Source of the DNA: Mizugakiibacter sediminis
GTDB lineage: Bacteria > Pseudomonadota > Gammaproteobacteria > Xanthomonadales > Rhodanobacteraceae
Direction: 5' to 3'
DNA length: 57,309 nt
Assembly (NCBI RefSeq): GCF_000953855.2
Contig: NZ_DF970161.1
Span: 1-57,309 of the forward strand
Below the pieces are notes generated by a model that worked only from the letters and a program-made list of their open reading frames with translations, made no database searches and was not told where the DNA came from. The translations under genes and the position numbers were made by a program. Below, piece after piece: positions 1 through 7,231 of this stretch (its first letter is position 1; each line of letters begins with the position of its first letter).

Positions 1-218
1 CGCAGGTCGAGGCCGCCGCGCGCTTGCGCGACAGCGCCGCCGCGCGCGAACGCCAGGGCCTCGCCGACGCCCGCGCCGGCCTCGCCGCCGAACTGGCGCT
101 GCTGCAGCAGCGCGACGCCGCCGTGCAGCTCGATGCGCAGGCGCTCGGCGCCGACGTCGCGCTCACCAAGGCGCTGGGCGGCGGCTACCGCGCCGACGCC
201 GCACTCGCCCATCGTTGA
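1..218 (+). CDS. NodT-type outer-membrane efflux factor, C-terminal end (partial)
   Basis: The reading frame is open from base 3 and ends at 218; the start lies outside the window. The visible 71 or so residues form a long Ala/Gln/Arg-rich helix (LQQRDAAVQLDAQ) followed by VALTKALGGGYRAD. That tail resembles the conserved VALYKALGGGW end of NodT/OprM-family outer-membrane factors, whose trimers form the beta-barrel and periplasmic tunnel of tripartite efflux pumps. It is followed after 25 bp by an EmrA-like adaptor and an EmrB-like transporter on the same strand, the usual order of an outer-membrane factor/adaptor/MFS operon. Only the last part of the alpha-barrel is present, so the lipoprotein signal and barrel cannot be checked. 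The family call rests mainly on the terminal motif and the operon. Confidence 0.75.
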   Translation, partial: QVEAAARLRDSAAARERQGLADARAGLAAELALLQQRDAAVQLDAQALGADVALTKALGGGYRADAALAHR

Positions 219-243
219 TTTCCTGCATCCGCGGACCTCCCCC

Positions 244-1416
244 ATGAACGCTGCTCTCGATCCCGCCCCGACGAACGGCAACGGCAAGCGCAAGCGCGTG
301 CTGCTCGGCATCGCCGCCGTGTTCGCCCTGGCCGGTCTGCTCTGGCTGCTGCTCTGGCTGCTGGTGTTCTCCAGGCGCGAGGTGACCGACGACGCCTACG
401 TCGGCGGCAACCAGGTGGCCATCTCGGCGCAGGTGCCCGGCACCGTGATCGCCGTGCTGGCCGACGACACCCAATGGGTGCGCGCCGGCCAGACGCTGGT
501 GAAGCTCGACCCGACCGACGCCGCGGTCGCCCTGGCCAAGGCGAAGAGCGCGCTGGCGCAGGCCGTGCGCCAGGTGCGCCAGCAGCGCGAGCTGGCCGCG
601 CAGTACGACGCCGCGGTGGCCGCGCGCGAGCAGGAGCTGCGGCGCGCCGAAGCGGATCTGGCGCGCCGCCAGCCGCTGCTGGGCGAGCAGGCGGTCGCAC
701 CCGAGGAGGTCGCGCACGCGCGCGAGGCGGCTGCCACGGCGCGCGCGCAGCTCGATCTCGCCCGCCGCCAGGCTGCCGCCGCGCACGCGCTGGTGGACGG
801 CACCGACGTCGCCGGCAACCCGGCCGTGCAGCAGGCGCGCGCGGCGTTCCGCGAAGCCTGGATCGACGCCCAGCGCAATGCCGTGCTGGCGCCGGTCGAC
901 GGCTACGTCGCCCAGCGCAGCGCGCAGGTCGGCCAGCGCGTGCAGCCCGGCCAGCCGCTGATGACGGTGATCCCGCTGCATGCGCTGTGGGTGGACGCCA
1001 ACTTCAAGGAAGTGCAGCTCGAGCACATCCGCATCGGCCAGACGGCGGAGGTGCGCACCGACCTCTACGGCGGCGACGTCGTCTTCCGCGGCCATGTGGT
1101 CGGCCTCGGCGCCGGCACCGGCAGCGCCTTCGCGCTGCTGCCGCCGCAGAACGCCTCCGGCAACTGGATCAAGGTGGTGCAGCGCGTGCCGGTGCGCATC
1201 GCGCTGGACGAAAGGCAATTGCAGGCGCATCCGTTGCGCATCGGCCTGTCCGCCACCGTCACCGTCGACACACGCGACCGCTCGGGCGCGGTGCTGGCGC
1301 GGCAACCGGCCGCGGCGCCCGTCGCCGAGACCGACGTCTATGCGCGCGACCTCGCCGACGCCGAGCGCGAGGCCGACGCCGTGATCCGCGCCAACCTCGG
1401 CGCCGACGCCCGCTGA
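244..1416 (+). CDS. EmrA/HlyD-family periplasmic adaptor of a multidrug efflux pump
   Basis: A 390-residue membrane-fusion protein that should link an inner-membrane MFS pump to the outer-membrane factor. Residues 1-20 are polar and basic (NGKRKR), followed by one transmembrane anchor (about 20-42, LAGLLWLLLWLLVFS). The EmrA signature VTDDAYVGGNQVAISAQVPG follows, then the first half of a biotinyl-lipoyl domain (VLADDTQWVRAGQTLVKLD). A long Ala/Arg/Gln coiled-coil hairpin comes next, then the second lipoyl half (APVDGYVAQRSAQVGQRVQPG) and a beta-barrel domain (LWVDANFKEVQLEHIRIGQ). Its length matches EmrA (about 390). I chose the ATG at 244 because upstream in-frame starts would lack the standard EmrA N-terminus and overlap the preceding gene. 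It sits 10 bp upstream of the transporter gene, so the two are almost certainly cotranscribed. Substrates cannot be predicted from sequence. Confidence 0.93.
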   Translation: MNAALDPAPTNGNGKRKRVLLGIAAVFALAGLLWLLLWLLVFSRREVTDDAYVGGNQVAISAQVPGTVIAVLADDTQWVRAGQTLVKLDPTDAAVALAKAKSALAQAVRQVRQQRELAAQYDAAVAAREQELRRAEADLARRQPLLGEQAVAPEEVAHAREAAATARAQLDLARRQAAAAHALVDGTDVAGNPAVQQARAAFREAWIDAQRNAVLAPVDGYVAQRSAQVGQRVQPGQPLMTVIPLHALWVDANFKEVQLEHIRIGQTAEVRTDLYGGDVVFRGHVVGLGAGTGSAFALLPPQNASGNWIKVVQRVPVRIALDERQLQAHPLRIGLSATVTVDTRDRSGAVLARQPAAAPVAETDVYARDLADAEREADAVIRANLGADAR

Positions 1417-1426
1417 GCGCCGCGCC

Positions 1427-2980
1427 ATGCACCAGCCCGCCGCCAACGACGGCCGCGCCCCGCCGCTGCACGGCGGCATGCTCGCGCTGCTGACCGTCGC
1501 CATCGCCTTCTCGACGTTCATGGAGGTGCTCGACATCACCATCGTCAACGTCTCGGTGCCGGCGATCGCCGGCAGCCTGGGCGTCAGCCCCTCGGAAGGC
1601 ACCTGGGCGATCAGCTCCTACTCGCTGGCCAGCGCGATCATGCAGCCGCTGACCGGCTGGATCGCCCGCCGCTTCGGCGAGGTGCGCACGTTCTGCGCGT
1701 CGGTGTCGCTGTTCGTAGTGTTCTCGATGCTGTGCGGCCTCGCCGCCAGCATGCCGATGCTGGTGGTGTTCCGCCTGCTGCAGGGCGCGGTGTCCGGGCC
1801 GATGGTGCCACTGTCGATGACCCTGCTGCTGGCGAACTATCCGAACGAGAAGAAGGGCCTGGCGCTGGGCCTGTGGGCGATGACGGTGGTGGTGGCGCCG
1901 ATCTTCGGCCCGATCATCGGCGGCTGGCTGACCGACAACTACTCCTGGCCGTGGATCTTCTACATCAACGCCCCGGTCGGCGCGCTGGCGGCGCTGATCA
2001 CCTGGACGCTGCTGCGGCGGCGCGAATCCGCCATCGCGCGGCAGCCGCTCGACGTGGTCGGCCTGGCGCTCCTGGTGATCGGCGTCGGCTGCCTGCAGTT
2101 CATGCTCGACAACGGCAGCGACAAGGACTGGTTCAGCTCGCCGCTGATCACGGTGCTCGGCATCGTCGCCCTGGTCAGCCTGACCTTCTTCGTCGGCTGG
2201 ACGCTGACGGAAAGACACCCGGTGGTCGACCTGACCCTGTTCCGCCACCGCAACTTCGCCGTCGGCGTGCTGGCGCTGGCGCTCGGCATGTTCGGCTTCT
2301 TCGGCATCAACGTGGTCTACCCGCTGTGGCTGCAGACCACGCTCGGCTACACCTCGACCTGGGCGGGATTGGCGACCGCGCCGGTCGGCATCCTCGCCGT
2401 GGTGTTCTCGCCGCTGGTCGGACGCAACCTGCACCGGCTGGAGCTGCGGCTGGTGGCCAGCATCGCCTTCGTGGTGTTCGCGCTGACCGCGTTCTGGTTC
2501 GCGCGCTTCACCACCGACGCCGCGTACGCCGACCTGGTGGTGCCGCGCGTGATCCAGGGCATCGGCATCGCCTGCTTCTTCATCCCGGTCAACCAGATCA
2601 TCCTGTCCGGGCTGGGGCCGGCGGAGATCGCCAGCGCCTCGGGCCTGTCCAACTTCTTCCGCACCATCGCCGGCAGCGTGTCGACCGCGGCGACGGTGAC
2701 GCTGTGGCAGCACCGCAGCGACTACCACCACGCCGTCCTGGCCGAGCACGTCAACGCGGCCAGCCCGGCCGCGACCGGCTTCCTCGACCGCCTGGCGGCG
2801 CTGGGCGCGCACGGCCTGCCGGGTTACGGCGTGGTCGAGCAGGTGCTGACGCGGCAGGCGCTGACGCTGGCCGTCAACGACGTGTTCTGGCTGTTCGGCG
2901 CGATCTTCCTGGCGATCATCGGCGTGCTGTGGCTGGCGCGGCCGCCGTTCGGCAGCGCGGGGCCGGGCGCGCTGCACTGA
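1427..2980 (+). CDS. EmrB-like DHA2-family MFS multidrug transporter
   Basis: A 517-residue major-facilitator protein with the 14-helix layout of the DHA2 (EmrB/QacA) drug:H+ antiporters. Conserved DHA2 landmarks are visible. The first helix carries FMEVLDITIVNVSVPAIAG (motif D1, with the conserved Asp), followed by SPSEGTWAISSYSLASAI and the motif A-like loop GWIARRFGEVRTF. Helix 4 has RLLQGAVSGPMVPLS, and helix 5 carries the antiporter motif C region (APIFGPIIGGWLTDNYSWPWIFYINAPVG). It should pump substrates out of the cytoplasm into the tunnel formed by the adjacent adaptor and outer-membrane factor. The start at 1427 follows the adaptor stop by 10 bp. The gene ends 13 bp before the converging tcdA gene. 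Specificity is unknown and no adjacent MarR/TetR regulator is visible inside the window. Confidence 0.94.
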   Translation: MHQPAANDGRAPPLHGGMLALLTVAIAFSTFMEVLDITIVNVSVPAIAGSLGVSPSEGTWAISSYSLASAIMQPLTGWIARRFGEVRTFCASVSLFVVFSMLCGLAASMPMLVVFRLLQGAVSGPMVPLSMTLLLANYPNEKKGLALGLWAMTVVVAPIFGPIIGGWLTDNYSWPWIFYINAPVGALAALITWTLLRRRESAIARQPLDVVGLALLVIGVGCLQFMLDNGSDKDWFSSPLITVLGIVALVSLTFFVGWTLTERHPVVDLTLFRHRNFAVGVLALALGMFGFFGINVVYPLWLQTTLGYTSTWAGLATAPVGILAVVFSPLVGRNLHRLELRLVASIAFVVFALTAFWFARFTTDAAYADLVVPRVIQGIGIACFFIPVNQIILSGLGPAEIASASGLSNFFRTIAGSVSTAATVTLWQHRSDYHHAVLAEHVNAASPAATGFLDRLAALGAHGLPGYGVVEQVLTRQALTLAVNDVFWLFGAIFLAIIGVLWLARPPFGSAGPGALH

Positions 2981-2993
2981 CGCCGCGCCCGCC

Positions 2994-3770
2994 TCAACCG
3001 GACGCCAGCAGCTTTTCCAGCGCCTTGCCCACCGCGGCGAAGCCGAAGCTGGCGGTGACGTGCGTGGCCGCGCCCAGGCCCGCGCCGCAGTCGAGGCGAA
3101 AGGCGTCGGCGCCGGAGGGGCGCACGCCGCAGACGCTGCCGTCGGGCTGCGGGTAGCGCACGTTCTCCAGCGAATACACCGCGGACACGCCGAAATAGCG
3201 GTCGGGATTGCGCGGGAAGCCGTGGTCCTGGCGCAGCTTCTTGCGGATCAGCGACAGCATCGCGTCGTGCTCGGTGCGCGAGAGGTCGCGCACGCGCACG
3301 GCGGTCGGATCGGTGCGTCCGCCCGCGCTGCCGACCACCACCAGCGGCAGCTTGCGCCGCCGGCACCAGGCGATGGTCTCCACCTTGACGCGGAAGGCGT
3401 CGCAGGCGTCCAGCACCAGGCCGTAGCCGCGGTCCAGCAGGACATCGAGATTCGAAGGCGTGAGGAACTCGGCCCGCGCGTCGATGCGGATGTCGGGATG
3501 GATCGCCCGCGCGCGTTCGGCCATCACCTCGACCTTGGCGCGGCCGTAGTGGCCGTCCAGCGCGTGCAGCTGGCGGTTGGTGTTGGAGAGGCAGACCTCG
3601 TCGGCGTCGATCAGGGTGAGCCGCCCCACCCCGCTGCGCGCCAGCGCCTCCACCGCCCACGAGCCGACGCCGCCGACGCCGACCACGCAGACGTGCGCCT
3701 GCGCCAGCCGGGCGACGCTGCCGGCGCCGTAAAGGCGCTCGATGCCCTGGAAACGTTCCGCGTGCCGCAT
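2994..3770 (-). CDS. tcdA: tRNA threonylcarbamoyladenosine dehydratase TcdA (CsdL)
   Basis: A 258-residue E1-like (ThiF/MoeB fold) enzyme. TcdA dehydrates t6A37 in ANN-decoding tRNAs to the cyclic form ct6A in an ATP-dependent reaction. The protein opens with RFQGIERLYG, typical of TcdA. The nucleotide-binding loop VCVVGVGGVGSWAVEALARS and the E1 motif LIDADEVCLSNTNRQLHAL follow, then a Rossmann-like half with VLDACDAFRVKVETIAWC and DPTAVRVRDLSRTEHD. The length agrees with E. coli TcdA (268). I set the start at 3770 (MRHAERFQG); an in-frame ATG at 3839 would add 23 arginine-rich residues foreign to the family. The gene converges on the MFS transporter, and the small membrane-protein gene is divergent. 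Confidence 0.93.
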   Translation of the reverse strand: MRHAERFQGIERLYGAGSVARLAQAHVCVVGVGGVGSWAVEALARSGVGRLTLIDADEVCLSNTNRQLHALDGHYGRAKVEVMAERARAIHPDIRIDARAEFLTPSNLDVLLDRGYGLVLDACDAFRVKVETIAWCRRRKLPLVVVGSAGGRTDPTAVRVRDLSRTEHDAMLSLIRKKLRQDHGFPRNPDRYFGVSAVYSLENVRYPQPDGSVCGVRPSGADAFRLDCGAGLGAATHVTASFGFAAVGKALEKLLASG

Positions 3771-3868
3771 GACCCAGTCCAACGAAATCCGGCGAGCGTA
3801 GCACGGCCGAGGCTTGCGCCGGCGCCGCCGCGGCCCCATGGTGGGTCCCGCCGCCCCTGGAAACCGCC

Positions 3869-4063
3869 ATGCCCCGTCCGCTGGTCCGCCGCCTGCTCGG
3901 CTTCGCCGGGCGCCTGCGCCATCCGCAGCTGTTCGTGCTGATCGCGGCCCTGTTCGTGTTCGACCTGCTGCTGCCGGACCCGGTCCCGTTCGTCGACGAG
4001 ATCCTGCTCGGCCTGCTCACCCTGGCCCTGGGCCGGCAGCGCATGCGAGCGGACCGGCCGTGA
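3869..4063 (+). CDS. DUF6116-like small membrane protein
   Basis: A 64-residue protein with one clear hydrophobic helix (LFVLIAALFVFDLLL) and a second weaker one (EILLGLLTLALG), separated by PDPVPFVDE. The pattern 'LLGxxGRLRHPQLFxL...DLLxPDxxPFxDExLLGLxTLxLG' matches a short family I recall from Xanthomonadales as DUF6116; this identification is from memory. Both termini are basic, so it is probably an inner-membrane protein. Function is unknown. It stands alone between the divergent tcdA and the downstream cytochrome c'-like gene, so context gives no role. The coding call rests on hydrophobic patterning and family resemblance, since at this G+C content a 64-codon open frame alone means little. 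Confidence 0.7.
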   Translation: MPRPLVRRLLGFAGRLRHPQLFVLIAALFVFDLLLPDPVPFVDEILLGLLTLALGRQRMRADRP

Positions 4064-4184
4064 CGCCGCCCCGAAATCGACGGAACACGAAAGAAATATT
4101 GTAAGCTACTAACATGAAAGGGGTTTGAAGGGCGCGTCCGCGATGATGGAAGTCCACCCTCCCCGCGCTTCAGGGATGCCGTCC

Positions 4185-4577
4185 ATGCGCATGCTGTTCC
4201 TGTTCGCCCTGGGCCTCGCCATCGGCGCCTTCGCGGCGGTCACCGTCGCCGACGGCCTGCGCCGGCGCGACGCCTATCCGCGCGGCGTGATGAACGTGAT
4301 GGCGCACCATCTGGGGCGGCTGCAAGCGGCGCTGCGCGCCGGCCAGTGCCCGGCGGCCGCGACCGCGCATGCCCTCGCCCGGCTGGACGCGGTCAGCGCC
4401 GAGATCGACGACGCCTTCCCCGACCCGATGCGCCACGACACCCAGTTCCGCAGCTACGCCGGGCGTCTGCACGAGGCCCTGGCGCCCGCCGCGAATGCGG
4501 CCGACTGCACGACGCTGGCGCCGCGGGTGGCCCGCGTCGCCGATGCCTGCGATGCCTGCCACCGCGACTACCGCTGA
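4185..4577 (+). CDS. Membrane-anchored cytochrome c'-like protein
   Basis: A protein of about 130 residues with an N-terminal membrane anchor or signal (MLFLFALGLAIGAFAAVTVA). A four-helix-bundle-type region follows (RGVMNVMAHHLGRLQAALRAGQC, RLDAVSAEIDDAF, FRSYAGRLHEAL). It ends with a haem c attachment motif CDACH (CDACHRDYR). The CxxCH at the extreme C-terminus and the HxxxLxxAL helices are typical of cytochrome c'-like proteins, which bind NO/CO or shuttle electrons in the periplasm. Several in-frame ATGs exist (4143, 4146, 4176, 4185, 4191). I prefer 4185 because CAGGG lies 9 bases upstream and the hydrophobic segment then begins at once. The AT-rich stretch at 4085-4115 (aaatattgtaagctactaac) is the likeliest promoter region but has no clear consensus hexamers. 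The substrate is unknown. Confidence 0.75.
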   Translation: MRMLFLFALGLAIGAFAAVTVADGLRRRDAYPRGVMNVMAHHLGRLQAALRAGQCPAAATAHALARLDAVSAEIDDAFPDPMRHDTQFRSYAGRLHEALAPAANAADCTTLAPRVARVADACDACHRDYR

Positions 4578-4697
4578 GCATCCGCAGGCCGGCACCGTGG
4601 CCTGCGGCACGGCAGGCCGACGGGGGACGCCGTTAGTATCCGCAGGCAGGGAGGACGCGCGCCGCGCGCACGCCCGGATGCGGCCGCGGGAAGGACC

Positions 4698-6080
4698 ATG
4701 AACGCCGAGCTGGCACGACGCGAAACGAGGCAGCGCCTGCTGCGCCAGCTGCGGCTGGCGGGCTGGATGCTGCGCCGCGTCCTCGGCCGCCTGCAGAGCA
4801 GCATGTTCGAGCGCACGCGCTACTCCGAGCCGAAGATGGTGGCGATGGCGTGGGTGGGTGGGCTCGGCTTCCCGATGTACTACCTGGTGTGGACCGACCT
4901 GTTCCCGCAGCCCTACGAGAACCTGCCGCTGCGTCTGCTGGGCAGCGCGCTGTTCCTGCCGCTGGCGTTCGTGCGGCGCTGGCCGCGGCGGCTGCGGCCG
5001 TGGCTGCCGCTGTACTGGTACGCGACGATCACCTACGCGCTGGCGTTCTTCTTCACCTACATGACGCTGCGCAACGGCGCCAGCGCGCCGTGGCTGATGT
5101 CGCACCTCGCCGCGGTGTTCCTGATCCTGCTGCTGTTCGACGTGGCCGGCTTCGTGATCACCAGCCTGGTCGGCACGGCGCTGGCGCTGTTCGTGCTGGC
5201 GCTGACTCCGCACCCGCCGCTGGACGAATCCAACCTGATCGTCTACATCCCGGTGCTGCTGTTCGCCGTGGTCTGCGGCGGCGTCTCCAGCCTGTCGCAC
5301 CAGATGACGCAGCAGGCGCGCGTCGACGCATTGATCGCCTCCTCCAACAACATCGCCCACGAGCTGCGCACGCCGCTGGCCTCGGTGCGCGTCGCCGCGC
5401 AGGCGGTGCGCCGCTACCTGCCGACCCTGCTCGAGGCCTACCGCGCCGCCCGCGCGGCCAATCTGGCCGTCCCCGAGCTGCGCCTGGCGCACCTGCAAGG
5501 CCTGGAAAAGGGCCTGGACACCATGGAGCGCGAGGTCACCCACGCCAACACCGCCATCGACATGCTGCTGGTGGCCTCGCGACCGATCGACGAGGTGCGC
5601 CCCGAGCGCGTGTCCGCCCGGCACTGCGTGCGCGAGGCGCTGGAGCGCTACCCGTTCGGCTCCACCGTCGAGCGCGACCGCGTGACCTTCGAGGACGACG
5701 GCACCGACTTCACCTTCAGCGGCAGCGAACTGCTGGTCGTGCACGTGCTGTTCAATCTCATCAAGAACGCGCTGCTGCACACCGGCCGCGCCGGCAAGGG
5801 CGAGATCAGCATCGCCCTGGACCGCCGCGGCGACGTCAACCGCATCGTGGTGCGCGACACCGGCCCCGGCATCCCCCCGGACGTGCTGCCGCGCATCTTC
5901 GACCGTTTCTACTCGCACTCGGAGGACGGCGGCCGCGGCATGGGCATGGGCATCGGTCTGGCCTATTCGCGGGCGGCGATGGAACGCATGCGGGGCTCGA
6001 TCCGCTGCCACTCGCGACTGGGCGAATACACCGAATTCGTGCTTGAATTCCCCCGCGACGACGAGGTACCGCCGCCATGA
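4698..6080 (+). CDS. lqsS: CqsS/LqsS-like sensor histidine kinase for an alpha-hydroxyketone autoinducer
   Basis: A 460-residue membrane histidine kinase. Residues 45-200 hold about six closely packed transmembrane helices with very short loops (GLGFPMYYLVWTDLFPQPYENLPLRL at the start), as in the CqsS/LqsS receptors of CAI-1 and LAI-1. There is no large periplasmic domain. The dimerisation/phosphotransfer helix carries NNIAHELRTPLASV with His221. The catalytic ATP-binding domain follows: N-box FNLIKNALLH, G1-box DTGPGIP, F-box FDRFYS, and G2-like GGRGMGMGIGLAYSR. It has no C-terminal receiver domain, so it resembles Legionella LqsS rather than the hybrid Vibrio CqsS. The start at 4698 is preceded by GGAAGGA. 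Its stop overlaps the next start as ATGA, so it is translationally coupled to the response regulator, with the synthase third. Ligand type is inferred from the helix pattern and the neighbouring synthase. Confidence 0.88.
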   Translation: MNAELARRETRQRLLRQLRLAGWMLRRVLGRLQSSMFERTRYSEPKMVAMAWVGGLGFPMYYLVWTDLFPQPYENLPLRLLGSALFLPLAFVRRWPRRLRPWLPLYWYATITYALAFFFTYMTLRNGASAPWLMSHLAAVFLILLLFDVAGFVITSLVGTALALFVLALTPHPPLDESNLIVYIPVLLFAVVCGGVSSLSHQMTQQARVDALIASSNNIAHELRTPLASVRVAAQAVRRYLPTLLEAYRAARAANLAVPELRLAHLQGLEKGLDTMEREVTHANTAIDMLLVASRPIDEVRPERVSARHCVREALERYPFGSTVERDRVTFEDDGTDFTFSGSELLVVHVLFNLIKNALLHTGRAGKGEISIALDRRGDVNRIVVRDTGPGIPPDVLPRIFDRFYSHSEDGGRGMGMGIGLAYSRAAMERMRGSIRCHSRLGEYTEFVLEFPRDDEVPPP

Positions 6081-7114
6081 CGCCGGTGATCGCGGGACCG
6101 ATCCTGCCCTTCCACTTCCCGACCACCACGATGTTCGTGGACGACCACGAGGAATACCTCGAGGTCGTGCCGTTGCTGCTCGACCCGATGCTGCACGTGC
6201 GCACCTACAGCTCGCCGCGGCGCGCGCTGGCGGCGCTGGGGACCAGCGCCAGCCGGCCGGTGCCGGGCGGCGGCTGGCTGTACCGCTGGAAGGACCAGCC
6301 CTCGCGCCGGCAGGAACTGGTCGCCCTCGACGTCGATACCATCCACCGCATCGCCTACGACCCCGAGCGCTTCGCCGAGGTCTCGGTGGTGGTGGTCGAC
6401 CACGTGATGCCGGAAATGGACGGCGTGGCCTTCTGCCAGCGCCTGGACAACCCGCAGATCGGCAAGATCCTGCTGACCGGCCGCGCCGACGACGCCGTCG
6501 CCATCGAGGCCTTCAACGCCGGCATCATCGACCGCTTCATCCGCAAGAACGACCCGCACGCGATCCAGCGCCTCGGCAGCGCGATCCGCGAGCTGCAACA
6601 CCGCTATTTCGAGCGCGCCGGAGCCTTCGTCGCCGAAACCCTGGCGCTGGGCGACTTCGGCTTCCTGCGCGACCCCGCCTTCCGCCGCGCCTTCGCCAGC
6701 ATGACCGCCGACTTCCAGCCGGCGGAGAGCTACGTGCACTGCAACCCCACCGGGCTGCTGTTGCTGGACGCCATGGGGCGCGGCCGCTTCCTGCTGGTGC
6801 AGACCGACGACGACCTGCGCGCCCACTACGAGATCGCCGAGGAACTGGGGGCGCCGTCGGCGGTCCTGGCCGCCCTGCGCAACGGCGAGGCGGTGCCGTG
6901 GTTCGGCAGTAAAGACGGCTATTACACCCCGACTTTGGTCGACCCGGAGGCCTGCCTGTTCCCGGCCACGGCGGTCAAGGGCGATCGGTGGTATTACTAC
7001 AGCCTGATCGACCAGGTGGAGCGTTTCCAGCTGCACATGGTCAAGCCATATCGCACCTGGCTCCGTGACCAGGACACTTTGGGGACGCGCGGCGACCCCA
7101 CCGCCACGCGCTGA
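6077..7114 (+). CDS. lqsR: LqsR-like response regulator with a non-DNA-binding-type output domain
   Basis: A 345-residue response regulator overlapping the kinase by 4 bp. Receiver residues are present: Asp22/Asp23 (MFVDDHEEY), phospho-acceptor Asp108 (VVVVDHVMPEMDG), Thr134 (LLTGRAD) and Lys157 (FIRKNDP). The gap between the acidic pair and Asp108 is about 85 residues instead of about 45, so the receiver carries an insertion (roughly residues 52-98, including GGGWLYRWKDQPSRRQE). The remaining 170 residues form a domain with no helix-turn-helix, GGDEF, EAL or HD motif that I can recognise (FLLVQTDDDLRAHYEIAEELGAPSAV, WYYYSLIDQVERFQLHMV). From memory, Legionella LqsR is of similar length and its phospho-acceptor is also numbered 108. 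The output mechanism is unknown. It should be phosphorylated or dephosphorylated by the upstream kinase. Confidence 0.85.
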   Translation: MTPVIAGPILPFHFPTTTMFVDDHEEYLEVVPLLLDPMLHVRTYSSPRRALAALGTSASRPVPGGGWLYRWKDQPSRRQELVALDVDTIHRIAYDPERFAEVSVVVVDHVMPEMDGVAFCQRLDNPQIGKILLTGRADDAVAIEAFNAGIIDRFIRKNDPHAIQRLGSAIRELQHRYFERAGAFVAETLALGDFGFLRDPAFRRAFASMTADFQPAESYVHCNPTGLLLLDAMGRGRFLLVQTDDDLRAHYEIAEELGAPSAVLAALRNGEAVPWFGSKDGYYTPTLVDPEACLFPATAVKGDRWYYYSLIDQVERFQLHMVKPYRTWLRDQDTLGTRGDPTATR

Positions 7115-7231
7115 CATCGCCTCTCGCTTTCGGCCGCACCAGGCACGGAGCGGCCAGCGTCCTGCCTCCGCTCGCAGGACCCGAATCATGGACGACTTTC
7201 CGCGATCCGCACCCGTGAGAGGACCACCACC

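Noticed and set aside
4114-4128. A 4-codon open frame ATG AAA GGG GTT TGA upstream of the cytochrome c'-like gene, as a possible leader peptide.
   Set aside because: Too short, without attenuator-like stems nearby. It is noted only because it lies in an AT-rich patch.
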